The notes under the pieces are model-generated. The model ran no database searches and was not told the origin of the DNA. It was given only the letters and a program-made list of their open reading frames with translations. A stretch of DNA of 64,000 nucleotides, from positions 8,605,997 through 8,669,996 of the forward strand of contig NC_012871.2 in the NCBI RefSeq assembly GCF_000003195.3. Direction: 5' to 3'. Each line of letters opens with the position of its first letter. Within the stretch, counting starts at the first letter, position 1. Positions 12,401 through 23,868 of the stretch are shown piece after piece. Position numbers and translations under genes: made by a program. This stretch comes from Sorghum bicolor. Lineage: Eukaryota; Streptophyta; Magnoliopsida; Poales; Poaceae.

Positions 12401-15400
12401 ATAATCAGAATCATACCTGATGTCAATATCCATTCATATCTTATCCAACACAGCAACACTATCCGACAATATCCTTAACCAAATCTGAATTCGAGAAAAA
12501 AATGACTATTTGAATTCGTATCCATAGGTATCCATTCGTATCTGATCCATGTGCCCCTCTAGCTACTAGAGCCCTCTACTGAAGGTGGCTTGAAGAATCA
12601 CATGTATTTGTTGTTAGTTTTGCTCGCTATGCCATGACCTAGACTTTGGTAACTTGTCAAATAGTAACATTTGGTTATTCCTTATGGTCAGATATGTTTA
12701 ATTACCCATGTGAAGTTTCAGCACTGTTTTGTTGTGTTTTCTTCTTGTTATGGATTGTGGATATGTTTTGGGATTCAGTCTGACCTCTTTAACCTGTTCC
12801 CGTTACACCATTATTACAGCAATCAAGAAGTCATATTTACCCTTCTTGTCATTTTCTTCTGCTTAACTCTGCAAGGGTGCTTTTTTTTTTTACTTCAGGA
12901 GGAGAAGCTTAAAGGAAAACCTGGCTATGAACATCTGAATGAGCCACTGCATATATTGATCGAGGCTGAGTTACCAGCAAATGTCATTGATACAAGACTG
13001 AGACAGGCACAAGAAGTTATGGAAGAATTGCTAAAGCCGGTGGTAAGTTCTTCTAGTGTACAGTAAACTATACTGAGACACTTCTATGTCAATTGGTCAA
13101 TGCTGTGGAATGATTACATGATCCATGTATCAAATATAATAATATACTGGGACATTCTTCTGTCAATGTGTATTGGTTCTAGAAAAGTTTTTGCATATAA
13201 CAGGCGCATAAGGAGTAGACGCCTCGGTTCCGCATGCATGCACGCGAGTTTTCCAGAGGAAATAACCCCGCGTGCATGCAGTCCATTTATCGATTGCAAG
13301 TCATTTACTTCTCCTTCCCAACAGCCAGATGCACGCATACTTAACTTGCCCTCAGTCATACTGCTTCCCTTTCATACAGCCAGCTCTCGCTTTCATCTGT
13401 AGAGGAAGTGTCACTCTCAGACGCTGTTATGGGGATGGTATTTGGGAGATAACTAGGCCTTATGCTTTGCCAAGAGCTTGAGAGATTGAGGGGGACTAGA
13501 ATTGTTTCTTCATAATTGATTGCTTGGTTATATCAATAGAGTCTACAGATATTTATGTCCCTTCTACTTCACCTCTTTTGCTAAATAACCTATCTGGGAC
13601 TAATAGAAATTGTAAATAAAAAGATAACTAAACTTATAAAGATAACTGGGCTGAACTTTCAGCCCATGGGCCCTGGCAGCCTGTTGGCTGCCCATGACAT
13701 CTCCCCCTCCCTTGAGGACCAGCTCGTCCTCGAGCTGCAGTGATAGTGGTCGAGGAAGGTGCCGAGAGCATCCTGGATCCCATGGGAAGAGACGAGCAGC
13801 TAGTTGGTCGCCCTGGAGGTCGTTGTGGCCTGAGCCCCTTGAACCAGAGAAGGCTGCCACTGCTGGAAGCTCTTGCTGCTGGAAGCTCTTGCCTGAGCCC
13901 CTTGCTGGAGTGGTCGGCGCGACGACAAGGGTGGGCGGCGGCGGCGGCAGGTGGAGATGATGAGGCTGCGGCGCGACGATAGTGGTGATGGGGGTGCGGC
14001 GGCGGCTGGAGGATCCGGCTAATGGAAGAGGATCGCTGGACTCTAGATACCAGATGTTATGAACGTGGTGGATATTTTGAAGATAACTAGGTCTTATGCT
14101 TAGCCAAGAGCTTGAGAGATTGAGGGGGACTAGAATTGTTTCTTCATAATTGATTGCTTGGTTATATCAATAGAGTCTACAGATATTTATGTCCCTTCTA
14201 CTTCACCTCTTTTGCTAAATAACCTATCTGGGACTAATAGAAATTGCAAATACAAAGATAACTAAACTTATAAAGATAACTGGGCCGAACTTTCAGCCCA
14301 TGGGCCCTGGCAGCCTGTTGGCTGCCCATGACAGACGCACTTCCATCTCTGCCCATCACTTCCATTACGGCATCGCTCAACCCCTCGCTGCCACCAGCAA
14401 TAGACTTGGCCACCTCGCTGGAGTTCCTTCGTGGCCTTGATTGGGTGCCATGAGGATGCGCTCGTGGCCGAGATCAACAAAGTGGTTGTCGCAGCCGAGA
14501 TCGACGACAGTTGCCGGGGACGAGATCAACGAAGCAGTTACCAGGGCCGAAACCAGCGACAGTAAAGATGCATTAGACCATGACGAGTGGCGCCGTCGTC
14601 GCGGCATTGGGATTCTGTGCTCTCGCTGTGGTCTCATACACACGGGGAGTATATGTTAGGAGCTTGGATCTATGGCTTCAAGGAGTTTGACTGCTAGATA
14701 ATTTTCCCTAACATCAATGATCTAAAGATGGACAGTGACACCATATTGCTCCCTCAGCACATATGGATGACCGAGAGTGCTGCTCATATTCTAGACTCAA
14801 CCAATGTAGGCTATAAGCAAGATTAGTTGTTGCTCATATTCCAGACTCCTCAATGGCATCCCAATCGGTCAGACTGTCATTGAAGTCCAATCTGGCTTTG
14901 GTTCTTGGTTGAGATCGAATCCTAACTGTGCCATGGATTGGAGAGGAGAGGTGAGCATAAGACTTGTGCATGGAAGATGGAAATATACAGAGAGCCATGG
15001 TGGATTCAAAATTTGGGGTCGCAAGAGTTTGCGCAGCATGAGCTTTGAATCTTTTCATTACCGACGTTCCTGTGGAACCGAAATTGAGTCGTACGCGGGA
15101 GATAGTAGAAGACCAAACGATTTGCCGAAAATACGATTGTTGGCACGGCGTGGGCATTGCAGGAGAGCTGGAGCACGTGCAAGCATGGCCAGATTTCCTG
15201 GCATGCAGAGCGTCGTGGATGGTTGGAACATCGCGCATGCAGCATGCAAGATTAATTAGCGCGGCCAGGAGTTAATAAGATTTAGATGGAAATTTGGATT
15301 CCTTAGTCTTGGTGAAAACTTCTTAGATGCCTCTCATATGAGAATGGAGGGAGTATTACATACTAATGGTGTCAAGCTTTGCATTACTTAGTATCTAGTG

Positions 15401-17656
15401 ACTTCTTTTTTTTTTTGAAAGTAAAGGCAGGAGCTCTGCCGCTCAGTTAAGAAGGAAATAGAGTTTTATGTACAAGCAACCATGGTACCAAAAAAACCAG
15501 TCATAGGACCAACTCAAACACCGGCCAAAGGGCCAACACACAGAAGCCACCGCTCATGCGCTTGTTTTTTTTTGCCCGCACTACACATGGCTCTATGCCT
15601 CTGAACAATATCTTCCTTGGCTAGATAGGCGACCTGTTCCGACATTTTGTGTTCGTTTTCGAAATTCTCTTATTCCTTTCCTTCCACAGGTTCCACACAA
15701 CGTAAATGAGCACTCCATTAAATGTCCGGTGTTCTTGCTTTGGCACCTTGCTTGTCACATCCTCCCACCAAGTGGCCAGGCACTGGGTTGGGACAGTTGC
15801 ACATCAAAGTTTTCCCAAGATAACACCTGGCTCCAGAGGGCTTTAGCGAAGGGGCATAGTAAAGATAGATGCAATCCTGTCTCTAAAGGTCCATTGCACG
15901 AGACGCAGTTCTCGTGATGTGGCCACCCTCTCCTTTGCAAGTTATCTGTCGTGAGGATTTTGTCGTGCATTAGTACCCAGGCATGTATCTTGCATTTATT
16001 TTCCGCCCTTGCTTTCCAAATGAGATCAGCCTGGAACTTGCAGTGTAAACCTTGGAACTGTATGGTATGCCGAACGTGTGGAGTAGTTTCCATCAACTGT
16101 CCATCTCCAAACTATGGAGTCCTGCACATCGGGCATGAGCTGCACTTCCTGAATCCTGAACCAGAGGGCAACGAATTCTTGTATCTGAACAGATGTTGTG
16201 ATTCGCATCCTGAGGGAGCTGATCCAATTACCATTTTGTAGTTTCTGGCAAACCGTCCTGTTCTTTTGGCTCGCTAGCTCGAAAAGATGGGGCGCTAGGT
16301 ATCTTGGAGCTTCACCATCTAGCCAATTGTGATGCCAGAAGCATGCCTTGTTACCATTCCCAATTGTTGTCGTTATTGAAGCGTTGAAGAGCAAATGGTC
16401 TAGGTCATTGTGTGGCAGTGTCATCCTTACCCAAGGTTTTGAGTCATGAACCCACTCCTGCCACAACCAACGTAGGCACAAGGTTCTTCCAAATTTTTCC
16501 AAGTTTGGCACCCCCAACCCTCCCAAACCTTTTGGCATGCAGACTGTTGGCCAATTTACCAAGCAATGCCCTCCGTTGGCATTCTCATCACCTTTCCACA
16601 GGAATGATCTTCTAATTTTGTCAATTTGCTTTCTTGCCCATACCGCCAGAGGGAACATGGTGAGGTGATAGGTAAGTCATCGAGGATAGCACTGAGGTGA
16701 CCAAAGCAAGTCTGCCCGCTCTGTTGAGCATTCTAGCTTTCCATCCAGGTAGCCTCTGCCCAATGCGTTCAATGAGTATCTAGTGACTTCTAGCAGCTAA
16801 CATGTACAACATGTACCCTGTATTATTCTGTCTTGTCTAACTATGGAAACTGAAGTCAACAACAAAAGGAAATGTATATACTAAAACTGGAAAGTTTGTA
16901 GTATGCTATTCAATTGCAACTTTATGAAACTATGATGCGTTCATACTTTTGCCTAATATATCGTTAACTGCATGTAAATCATGAATTTCCCTGAAGTAAA
17001 AGTAAAATGGCATTTTGGGGTGTGTGTACCTATTACTTTTAAAACATTATATCTAGCTGTGTCTTTGTGCATGTAGATTGGACATACAAAGGTTCATAGG
17101 TAAGTTTGTCTCAAAGGATACTATAGTATTATAATGTTGAAAGGTTAAGATACATTGTCATTCTCGACAATACCACCTCTTTGTCAGTGACTTATGGCAG
17201 TATTAATTGTTTCTGTAGAGAAGATATATGTGTTGTCATTTACTTGCAAGTAGTGGCCAGAGAAGAAACTGTATACTGAACTCTGAATATCATTAGCTTT
17301 GGCCTGTTGTGGCTAAGAGCAATTTTTTTTCACTCAATGTTTCTGTAAAGTGTTTTTCACTTCGCAGTCACTTCTCAGTCATTGTATGCATATATTGAAT
17401 TTTTTGTTATATTTTCTTCTCTAACTTAGAAATTCTGTAGAATTAGGAGTGTCTTTAAGTTTCCGAGCACGCCTTAAGCCCAGAACTCAATTTTTGCGTT
17501 CCTTTGATGTAGGAAGAGTCACAAGATTTCTACAAGAGGCAACAGCTGAGGGAATTGGCTATGCTAAACTCAACTCTGAGAGAAGATAGCCCTCATCCTG
17601 GAAGTGTCTCCCCTTTCAGTAACGGTGGCATGAAACGCGCGAAACCAAGCCAGTAG
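9491..17656 (+). CDS. SPIN1: STAR-type KH-domain RNA-binding protein, SPIN1 family
   Basis: Coding exons are 9491-9570, 9704-9792, 10515-10666, 11023-11142, 11230-11346, 12899-13042 and 17513-17656. All junctions are GT/AG and phases are continuous, giving 281 aa, the usual family length. Residues ~27-62 ([20 protein letters not shown]...) form the N-terminal STAR dimerisation region. The KH domain spans exons 4-6, with the RNA-contact loop GPRG in [16 protein letters not shown]2-like tail follows ([14 protein letters not shown]), then a basic C-terminus ending KRAKPSQ. Such proteins bind single-stranded RNA in the nucleus. Rice SPIN1 interacts with the E3 ligase SPL11 and represses flowering; orthology to SPIN1 rather than a close paralogue is inferred. 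Intron 6 (4,470 bp) is swollen by a TRIM and a LINE. Confidence 0.93.
13425..14333 (-). mobile_element. TRIM: 909-bp miniature LTR retrotransposon in intron 6
   Basis: Two direct repeats, 13425-13699 (275 bp) and 14055-14333 (279 bp), both run TGTTATG...CCCATGACA. They flank a 355-bp interior. A perfect 5-bp TSD, GACGC, lies at 13420-13424 and 14334-14338. Read on the minus strand, a Met-tRNA-type primer-binding site TGGTATCTAGAGTCC lies 2 nt inside the right LTR, and a purine tract AGGGAGGGGGAGA abuts the left LTR. There is no gag or pol. A short minus frame beside the tract ([15 protein letters not shown]) resembles the tail of an LTR-element polyprotein, so the interior may be a deletion relic of an autonomous parent. 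The LTRs differ by about five substitutions beyond their variable first 30 bp. Confidence 0.9.
15407..16774 (-). mobile_element. 5'-truncated L1-like LINE inserted in the KH gene intron
   Basis: A perfect 17-bp TSD, AGTATCTAGTGACTTCT, lies at 15390-15406 and 16775-16791. The minus-strand sequence carries the C-terminal half of a plant LINE ORF2: [28 protein letters not shown], then a zinc-binding reverse-transcriptase tail ([30 protein letters not shown]). The two frames 16026-16658 and 15755-16096 overlap out of phase, so the copy is frameshifted. The element ends in GGCAGAGCTCCTGCC and a poly-A, seen as poly-T at 15407-15416 on the plus strand. The catalytic reverse transcriptase is missing. 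Confidence 0.92.
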
Positions 17657-18648
17657 AGAAGCTTTTGGCTCTCTGCTCTTCAGTCGTTCATGGTGCAGCA
17701 CCAGCAAGGTGCCCTTGAACTTGCGCTGTCCGTGTCGTGGGTGCTTGTGTAAGAAAAGGTATGCATTTGCTGCTGGACAGGTAGTCTGGTGCCAAGTGTG
17801 TCGTCTCCTTGAGATGAGGAGAAATCGATGGCTGTTGAACTGTCTCGATCTTTGGTGGATCCAGCCATGCTGTTGTAACTTGTAAGGTGATGAACATTCG
17901 TTTTATTCGTTATTGACTGTTAACCCTAAGTAGATCATGATGCTGAGGATAGGTGGTTTCAGGGGAGACTAGTTATGCCTGATAGTGTGAGCTGGTTCGT
18001 TTAGGTGTTTAATTAGCTTGTATTATTCACATTACATTGTGGAGTTGCAACATCACAGATGATGACGCACTCTGCTCTCTATGATAGTTTGATGACAACT
18101 TTGAATGAACCATGTGAATTCAGAATGTTAGTACTTAGTGAATCGATGGGGTGTTTATATAACGTGTATTTTCAAATGAACTGCCTGCTAAATTATATTT
18201 TAATTACTCCCTGAATATACTAATTTTTTTAGAGTTATTATAAGTTGAACCTTTTAATTTTTTTAATTTATAGAAAAGAGTCAAGATTTATGACACCAAA
18301 CCATATTTTTATAACATGGTGTGACAAATATTTATATTTTTATAAATTCGATCAAACATAAAAATATTGACTTAATAAACATGGTATCACAAATATTTAT
18401 ATTTTTGCGGAATTCTCCCTTGTTCGATAGAGAATTGGTGAGGATTGAGGAAAGAATGAACTACGACTCTTAATCCCCTCTAATCCCCATGGAAAATGAT
18501 GGATCCAAAGAAGTCGTGGGTGTAACTTGATGAGAGCTTGGATTTGTTGAGACTTGAGAAAAATCTCTAAGACGACACCCAATTATGAAACGGTAGAATC
18601 AATTGGCATATCTGGTCTAATTAAAACCTGCCCAAGGCTGGCTGATGC
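17657..18648. other. 3' UTR of the KH gene and intergenic DNA
   Basis: The first few hundred bases after the stop codon are presumably 3' UTR; no single polyadenylation signal was decisive. A truncated Stowaway-like stretch begins near 18205 (TTACTCCCTGAATATACTAA). No other gene was seen. Confidence 0.5.
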
Positions 18649-19154
18649 TGTTAGAACTGTAGGATCGTTCTAGGAGTAAACCAGTGGGTAAACCTTTCTC
18701 TATTCGGGATAAACAAGTGTCGCAGTACTAGATCTATAAGATTCAGGACCGAGGAGGGTAGGAGGTTCATACCATCGGAGGAGGTAGGAGCAGGCGCAGT
18801 GGAAGATCCGGATCCGGAGGCTGCCATGTCTTCGGTGATGGATCTGCGCTAGGCAGCGACGGTCGGGGAGGCCTCGGTGGTGCAGTGACGACCGGCGGGG
18901 AAGAAATAGTGGTGCAGTGCAGTGGCGGCGCAGAGGGCTTCCCGTCACTGGCTGCGCCCTTCTCAGATCAGGATTAGAGTTTCGGTGGGGTGTGGCAGCT
19001 CACAGTGAACCTCGTATTGAGAGCCCCCAGCTATATTTATAACGCAGTGTGACAGGGGCCCTCCAGCCATAGATGGGTTGGGCGCCCCCGATCAGGGCGC
19101 AGATCAAGGCCCGATTAGGCCTTTGGGCCTAATCGGTGGGAGGTCACTCCAACA
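18649..19154 (-). mobile_element. Solo LTR or miniature LTR element, 506 bp
   Basis: The segment starts TGTTAGAACTG and ends CACTCCAACA, so it has TG...CA ends with TGTT/AACA inverted tips. It is bracketed by a perfect 5-bp repeat GATGC (18644-18648 and 19155-19159). A minus-strand TATAAATATAG at about 19032 suggests minus orientation. There is no internal coding. The family was not recognised; GC-rich frames inside are not considered genes. Confidence 0.75.
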
Positions 19155-19254
19155 GATGCTAGATAAGCTGTTTCTACCTACAAATGTTTGGACTGTGGTA
19201 TTTTCTCGGTTTCAAATTATAAGATATACTGGTTTTTCTAGATGTATAGTTGTA

Positions 19255-19388
19255 CTCCCTTCATCCTAAATTATTAGGCATTCCAAAAATTTTGAAGAGT
19301 CAAAGCATTTAAGTTTGACTAAAATTATAGAAAAAACTATAAAGATTTATAATATCAAATAAATATACTATGAAAACATAATTAATGA
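19255..19388. mobile_element. Truncated Stowaway MITE
   Basis: It starts after TA with CTCCCTTCATCCTAAATTATT. It resembles the left half of the copy at 51378 but stops at the edge of the next MITE without a right terminus. A second worn Stowaway half (TTTCAAATTATAAGATATACT) lies immediately left. Confidence 0.65.
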
Positions 19389-19730
19389 GGCCTTGTTTAG
19401 ATTGGAGATGAAAAATTTGTGGGTGTCACATCGGATGTGTCGGGAAGATGTCGGGAGAGGTTTTTAGAAACTAATAAATAAACAAATTATATAGCTCGTT
19501 TGGAAACTGCAAGATAAATCTATTAAGCATAATTAATCTATCATTAACATATGTGGGCTGTAGCACTTAAGGCTAATTATACACTAACTAGGCTTAAAAG
19601 ATTCGTTTTGCGATTTTCAATCAAATTGTGTAATTAGTTTATTTTTTTATCTATATTTAATATTTTATGTATGAGTTTAAAGATTGGATGGATGGATAAA
19701 TTTTGTTTTGGCGGGGAACTAATCAGGGCC
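19389..19730. mobile_element. Tourist-like MITE (GGCCTTGTTTAG family), diverged
   Basis: It begins GGCCTTGTTTAG and ends near GGAACTAATCAGGGCC. The internal phrases CTAACTAGGCTTAAAAGATTCGT and TTAGTTT...TATATTTAATATTTTATG are shared with the family copy at 3635. No clean TSD was found, so the edges are approximate. Confidence 0.7.
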
Positions 19731-20084
19731 TTCCACACCCCCGAATGCTAGTACAAAAGTCACGCGGCGCCCTCCTCGGAATGAGTGATGACAGATTGAC
19801 GACAGCCAAAAGGCCTACTCCAAGCCATGCCTGCACGGAATGTCCGCGGCAGCAGCAGGCAGCGGCGGAGCGGCGGCCGTTGGCAGGTACCGAGCGAGCC
19901 CCAGCAGGCCGGCCAACCGCACCCACAGGTTGGCGGATGTTGTAGAGCTGCGGGCAGCCTGCAGGTAGGAGCAGAAGAACTACGGCTAATAAATGTTTCC
20001 AAAAAAAGAGAAGACCTAAAAAAAAGACCAAAGTTTGTCGTTGGGGATTCATTGCTCGGTTATTAGGGCGGTTCCGCCTTTTTT
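19731..20084. other. Short GC-rich intergenic stretch
   Basis: Sequence at 19760-20000 is GC-rich with frames on both strands but no recognised domain. It borders the 3' side of the outer LINE. Confidence 0.4.
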
Positions 20085-21690
20085 TTTAACAACTATCATA
20101 TCAAATATTTAGATACATACATGATATACTAAATATAGATTATTTATAAAACTAAAAATATAGCTAAAGAATAATTTGCAGAACAAATTTTTTAAGTCTA
20201 ATTTTTTTAGGTTACGGAATAAAAGCATTTCGGCCTTCACATTCACAATTGAATGCTTATAGCCAAACGATACAAATACGGTACTTAGACCACTGTTTCG
20301 CGACACAGACAACAAAACCCCCCTTAGCTGACTCCAAACTACTGGCTGCAGCATAGCCCACTGCTCAAAACCTCTAAACAACATTAGTGACATTACAACA
20401 ACAAAGCATTACACTTCTATTCTTCTCTGGCTCTTCCACACCTTGCCACCAAAAAACTGTAGCGCCACTCCTTCCAGATGCCTAGACAATATGGACCATT
20501 GCCCGATCTAATATACCGCCCTAAAAATTACCTGCAGATAAGAGTTAGCCATTGATCCTTGAAATACCGTATCATTTCTATTCAACCACAATGCCCAACA
20601 CAAAGCCGCTATTCCCACCATTAATTGATTTCTTAGCCCTGGAGCACAGCTCCTTATCCAAGATCCAAACATGTGAGTTGTGCTTCTTGGTGGTAGAATG
20701 TTAAAGGCAATGATCAACAAATTCCAAACAAACCGAGCCACCCGACAATCAAAAGAGGTGTTGAATTGTTTCTTCTAAACCACAAAACTTGCATTTAGAA
20801 TCCCCCTTCCACCTTCTCTTTAACAAATTATCCTTTGTTAAAACCACCCCTCTCTTTAATCTTAATTTTCAAGGTACCTTTGTTTTCCATAATATCCCAT
20901 TCCCCCCAATTCTCTCCTCCATTATTTCTTTATAAAGGGACTGAGTTGTGAAGACGCCATCTTTCTTTATTAGCCAGATGAACCTATCTTTGTCATTGTT
21001 TAAAATGACCGGCATTAGTAGAGCAACCAACCTAAGCCATTCATCCAGCCTCTGACCCTATCGCCCACCTAAACGAAACATTCAGTGGAGTTGAGCCCAG
21101 TACCATTGCTATCAAAACACTCCTTCTCCTAACTAAACTTTACAGGTTAGGAAACCTCTGTTTAAGTGATTGATGACCCTGAATCTGGTTTGGCAACCAC
21201 TGTTCACCCTGTATCTTCCGTACTGAAGCAAGGTATGTTTTACTTCCATCAAACCTGACCAGAAGTGTGAATCCCCTGGTCGCCTTCCTATTTGAGTTAG
21301 GCACTTATCTTTTACGTATTTCCTTTTAAGCAGATTTTGCCATATGTCATCCTCATTCATAAGCTTGACTAACCATTTATTAAGTAAGCAAGTGTTCTGT
21401 GTTTCCAAATTTAGAATCACCAGCCCTGTTATACACCTTGGATTGCAAGGAATAATCCATTTTGCCAGCCTGTACTTTTTACAGTGTTCCTCACACTGCC
21501 AAAAAATCTAGATCTATAGTAGTCCAATCTTTTCAACACCCCCTTAGGGACTGCAGAAAAGGACATCATGTACAATGGTAAGCTAGAGAGCACCGAATTA
21601 ATCAAAACTAGTCTACCTCCTAATAAAAGAAGTTTCCCTTTCCAACTGCTATGTTTTTTTCTAAAAACGTTCTTCAACTGCACTCCAGTG
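20085..21690 (-). mobile_element. Outer L1-like LINE, 3' half (split by a nested LTR)
   Basis: Minus-strand fragments encode the end of reverse transcriptase and the C-terminus of LINE ORF2: WKGKLLLLGGRLVLINSV and PKGVLKRLDYYRSRFF (21429-21683), GDSHFWSGLMEVKH (21133-21420), and LCWALWLNRNDTVF (20508-20741). Frames are broken by shifts and stops. The element continues at 34569, where the reading resumes. The 3' boundary is uncertain; a poly-T near 20079-20087 may mark the poly-A tail. Confidence 0.85.
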
Positions 21691-22769
21691 TGAAGGGTCG
21701 AGATGGCAGACTAGAGGGGGGTGAATAGTCCTTTCTAAAACTTATCACACCGGCTAACCGAAACTAATGCAGAATTAAAACTATCGGTCTAGCCAGGACT
21801 ACACCCCTCTATCTAAGTTTTCTAGCACCTTATAAAAGATCCTAAACAAGCAAACAAGGTGCTAGCAAGAGCTCATCTAACCAAATCTAGAAGCAAGTGA
21901 AAGGTCCTAATATGGCTAGAGGGGGGGGGTGAATAGCCTATTTAAAAATTCTACAAACCCACTAGAGCAAGAGGTTAGTAAATAACAAAGCGAAGCTTTT
22001 TGCTCTAGCTCTAATGGGGTGTTTGCAAGCCACCTATCCAACAATTCTAGTTGATATAATCACTAGGCACACAAGAGCTATGTCACTACTTACACTAGAA
22101 AGCTACCTAAAGTTTCTATGCAAGTAAGTAAGCTACTCTAGTTTGCGGGAATGTAAAAGAGATGGTTTGAACTTTATACCGCCGCGCAGGGGGGATGAAC
22201 CAATCAATAATATGAAGTCCAATCACCGGGAGAAATCCAATGAACAATCACAATGGAGACACACAATTTTTCTCCCGAGGTTCACGTGCTTGCCGGCACG
22301 CTACGTCCCCGTTGTGTCGACCAACACTTGGTGGTTCGGTGGCTAAGAGGTGTAGCACGAACCTCGTCCTCACTAGGACACCACAAGAACCTACCCACAA
22401 GTGAGGTAACTCAATGACACGAGCAATCCACTAGAGTTACCTTTCGGCTCTCCGCCGGGGAAGGTACAAGACCCCTCACAATCACCGGGAGATGGCCACG
22501 AACAATCACCAACTCGTGCCAATGCTCCTCCGCTGCTCCAAGCCGTCTAGGTGGCGGCAACCACCAAGAGTAACAAGAAAACCGCAGCTTGAACGATCCC
22601 CAAGTGCCACTAGATGCAATCACTCAAGCAAATGCACTTGGAATCACTCCCAATCTCACAAAGATGTTTAATCTATGAAGGAGATGAGTGGGAGGTGTTT
22701 GCTTAGGCTCACAAGGATGTCAAGTATGCTAGAATGCCAAAGGTGTATGCCCCAAGCCAGCCAAACACG

Positions 22770-22777
22770 TATTTATA
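22770..22777 (-). promoter_or_regulatory. TATA box of the Sirevirus LTR
   Basis: Minus-strand TATAAATA, followed in the element sense by CGTGTTTGG. The nearest upstream CACCGGACGC starts at 22830, 52 bp away. The identical copy at 31230-31237 in the right LTR would drive the element. Confidence 0.7.
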
Positions 22778-22829
22778 GCCCCTCAAACAAATAGAGCCGT
22801 TGGCTCTTTCACTGGGCGAAATACGGGGT

Positions 22830-23236
22830 CACCGGACGCTCTTAAAGGGGCACCGGACGCTCAACACCAGCGTCCGGTGCTCCAACGTCAGCCACGTGTC
22901 ACGCTCGTGTCAGAATCTAACGGTCACCTGCAGTGCACCGGACGCTGAGCAAGTGAGCACCGGACGGTCCGGTGCACACCGGACTCATGCGCAGAGAGCT
23001 CCGCAAACTTGCATGTTCACCGGACGCGAGCCACCGGACGCACCCTCAGCGTCCGGTGCTCACCGGACCCATGCGCAGAGAGGGTCGCAAAACGCCCGCA
23101 CACCGGACGCTAACCACCGGACGCTCAAGCCAGCGTCCGGTGCCTATCGTCCGGTGCCTAACCCTAACCGAGTCAGGCAGCCTGCACACCGGACGCTCAG
23201 ACACAGCGTCCGGTGCCTCTGAGCCAGCGTCCGGTG
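22830..23236 (-). promoter_or_regulatory. U3 decamer array (CACCGGACGC / GCGTCCGGTG), left LTR
   Basis: About 17 exact or near copies of the decamer lie in about 410 bp in both orientations, for example at 22830, 22851, 22871, 22936, 23019, 23031, 23101, 23116, 23187, 23206 and 23227. The right LTR holds the same array at 31290-31696, with two copies mutated from CCGG to CCAG. The array lies wholly upstream of the TATA box in the element sense. Confidence 0.75.
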
Positions 23237-23868
23237 AGTGTTTTCTCAGCGAGAAACACTCCCGCGACTTCTACAAATTTCCCACCGGCGCAATAGAAAA
23301 TATGCACTTCATTTTCTCGAAAAGCGCCGAATCCCGCCTCGCAAGCTCGGCGGGAGGGAGAGAGGAACCCATCCCCTCTCTACTCTTGAAACTCCACCTC
23401 CTTATCAAAGTGTGCCAACACCACAACGTGTGTACCAAACGAGCGTGCACGTGTGTTAGCATTTTCACAATCATTTTCTTTGAAGGAGTTAAGTTAGCTC
23501 ACTAGGTTCTAAATGCATGCACATGAACAATGACACCTAGTGGCACTTGATAACCGCTTAGCCAAAGAATTCCCCTCTTTATAGTACGGCTATCTATCCT
23601 AAATGTGATCACACCCTCTATGGTGTCTTGATCACCAAAACCAAAACCCTAAGCAATACCTTTGCCTTGATCTCCAAAGGGTTTTGTTTTTCTCTTTCTT
23701 CTTTTCCAAGTTGAGCACTTGATCATCTTGTGGTCATCACCATCATCACCATGATCATTACTTGCTCCATCACATGGTATGTACCAACCTCATTAAGTCT
23801 ACACATACTTAGCATAGAGGTTAGTACTAGGGTTTCATCAATTATCCAAAACCAAACTAGGGCTTTCA

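Larger units (their letters stand above)
21898..23868 (-). repeat. 3' LTR of the young Sirevirus
   Basis: 1,971 bp. Element-sense ends are TGAAAGCCCTAG and GGACCTTTCA. It retains CG at the three positions where the other LTR differs (22420, 22855 and 23036). U3 holds the decamer array and a TATAAATA box. Confidence 0.96.

Noticed and set aside
13600..13982. Plus- and minus-strand frames of 80-88 aa
   Set aside because: They cover TRIM LTR and interior. At most a decayed retrotransposon tail, not a host gene.
22830..23236. Regularly recurring decamers considered as a CRISPR-like or satellite array
   Set aside because: Spacing is irregular, both orientations are mixed, the unit is only 10 bp and the array lies in an LTR U3 of a plant element.
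22800..23505. Overlapping frames rich in HRTL and TGRSG repeats (also at 31260-31965)
   Set aside because: They are translations of the CACCGGACGC array inside the Sirevirus LTRs, duplicated with the LTR. They are not genes.
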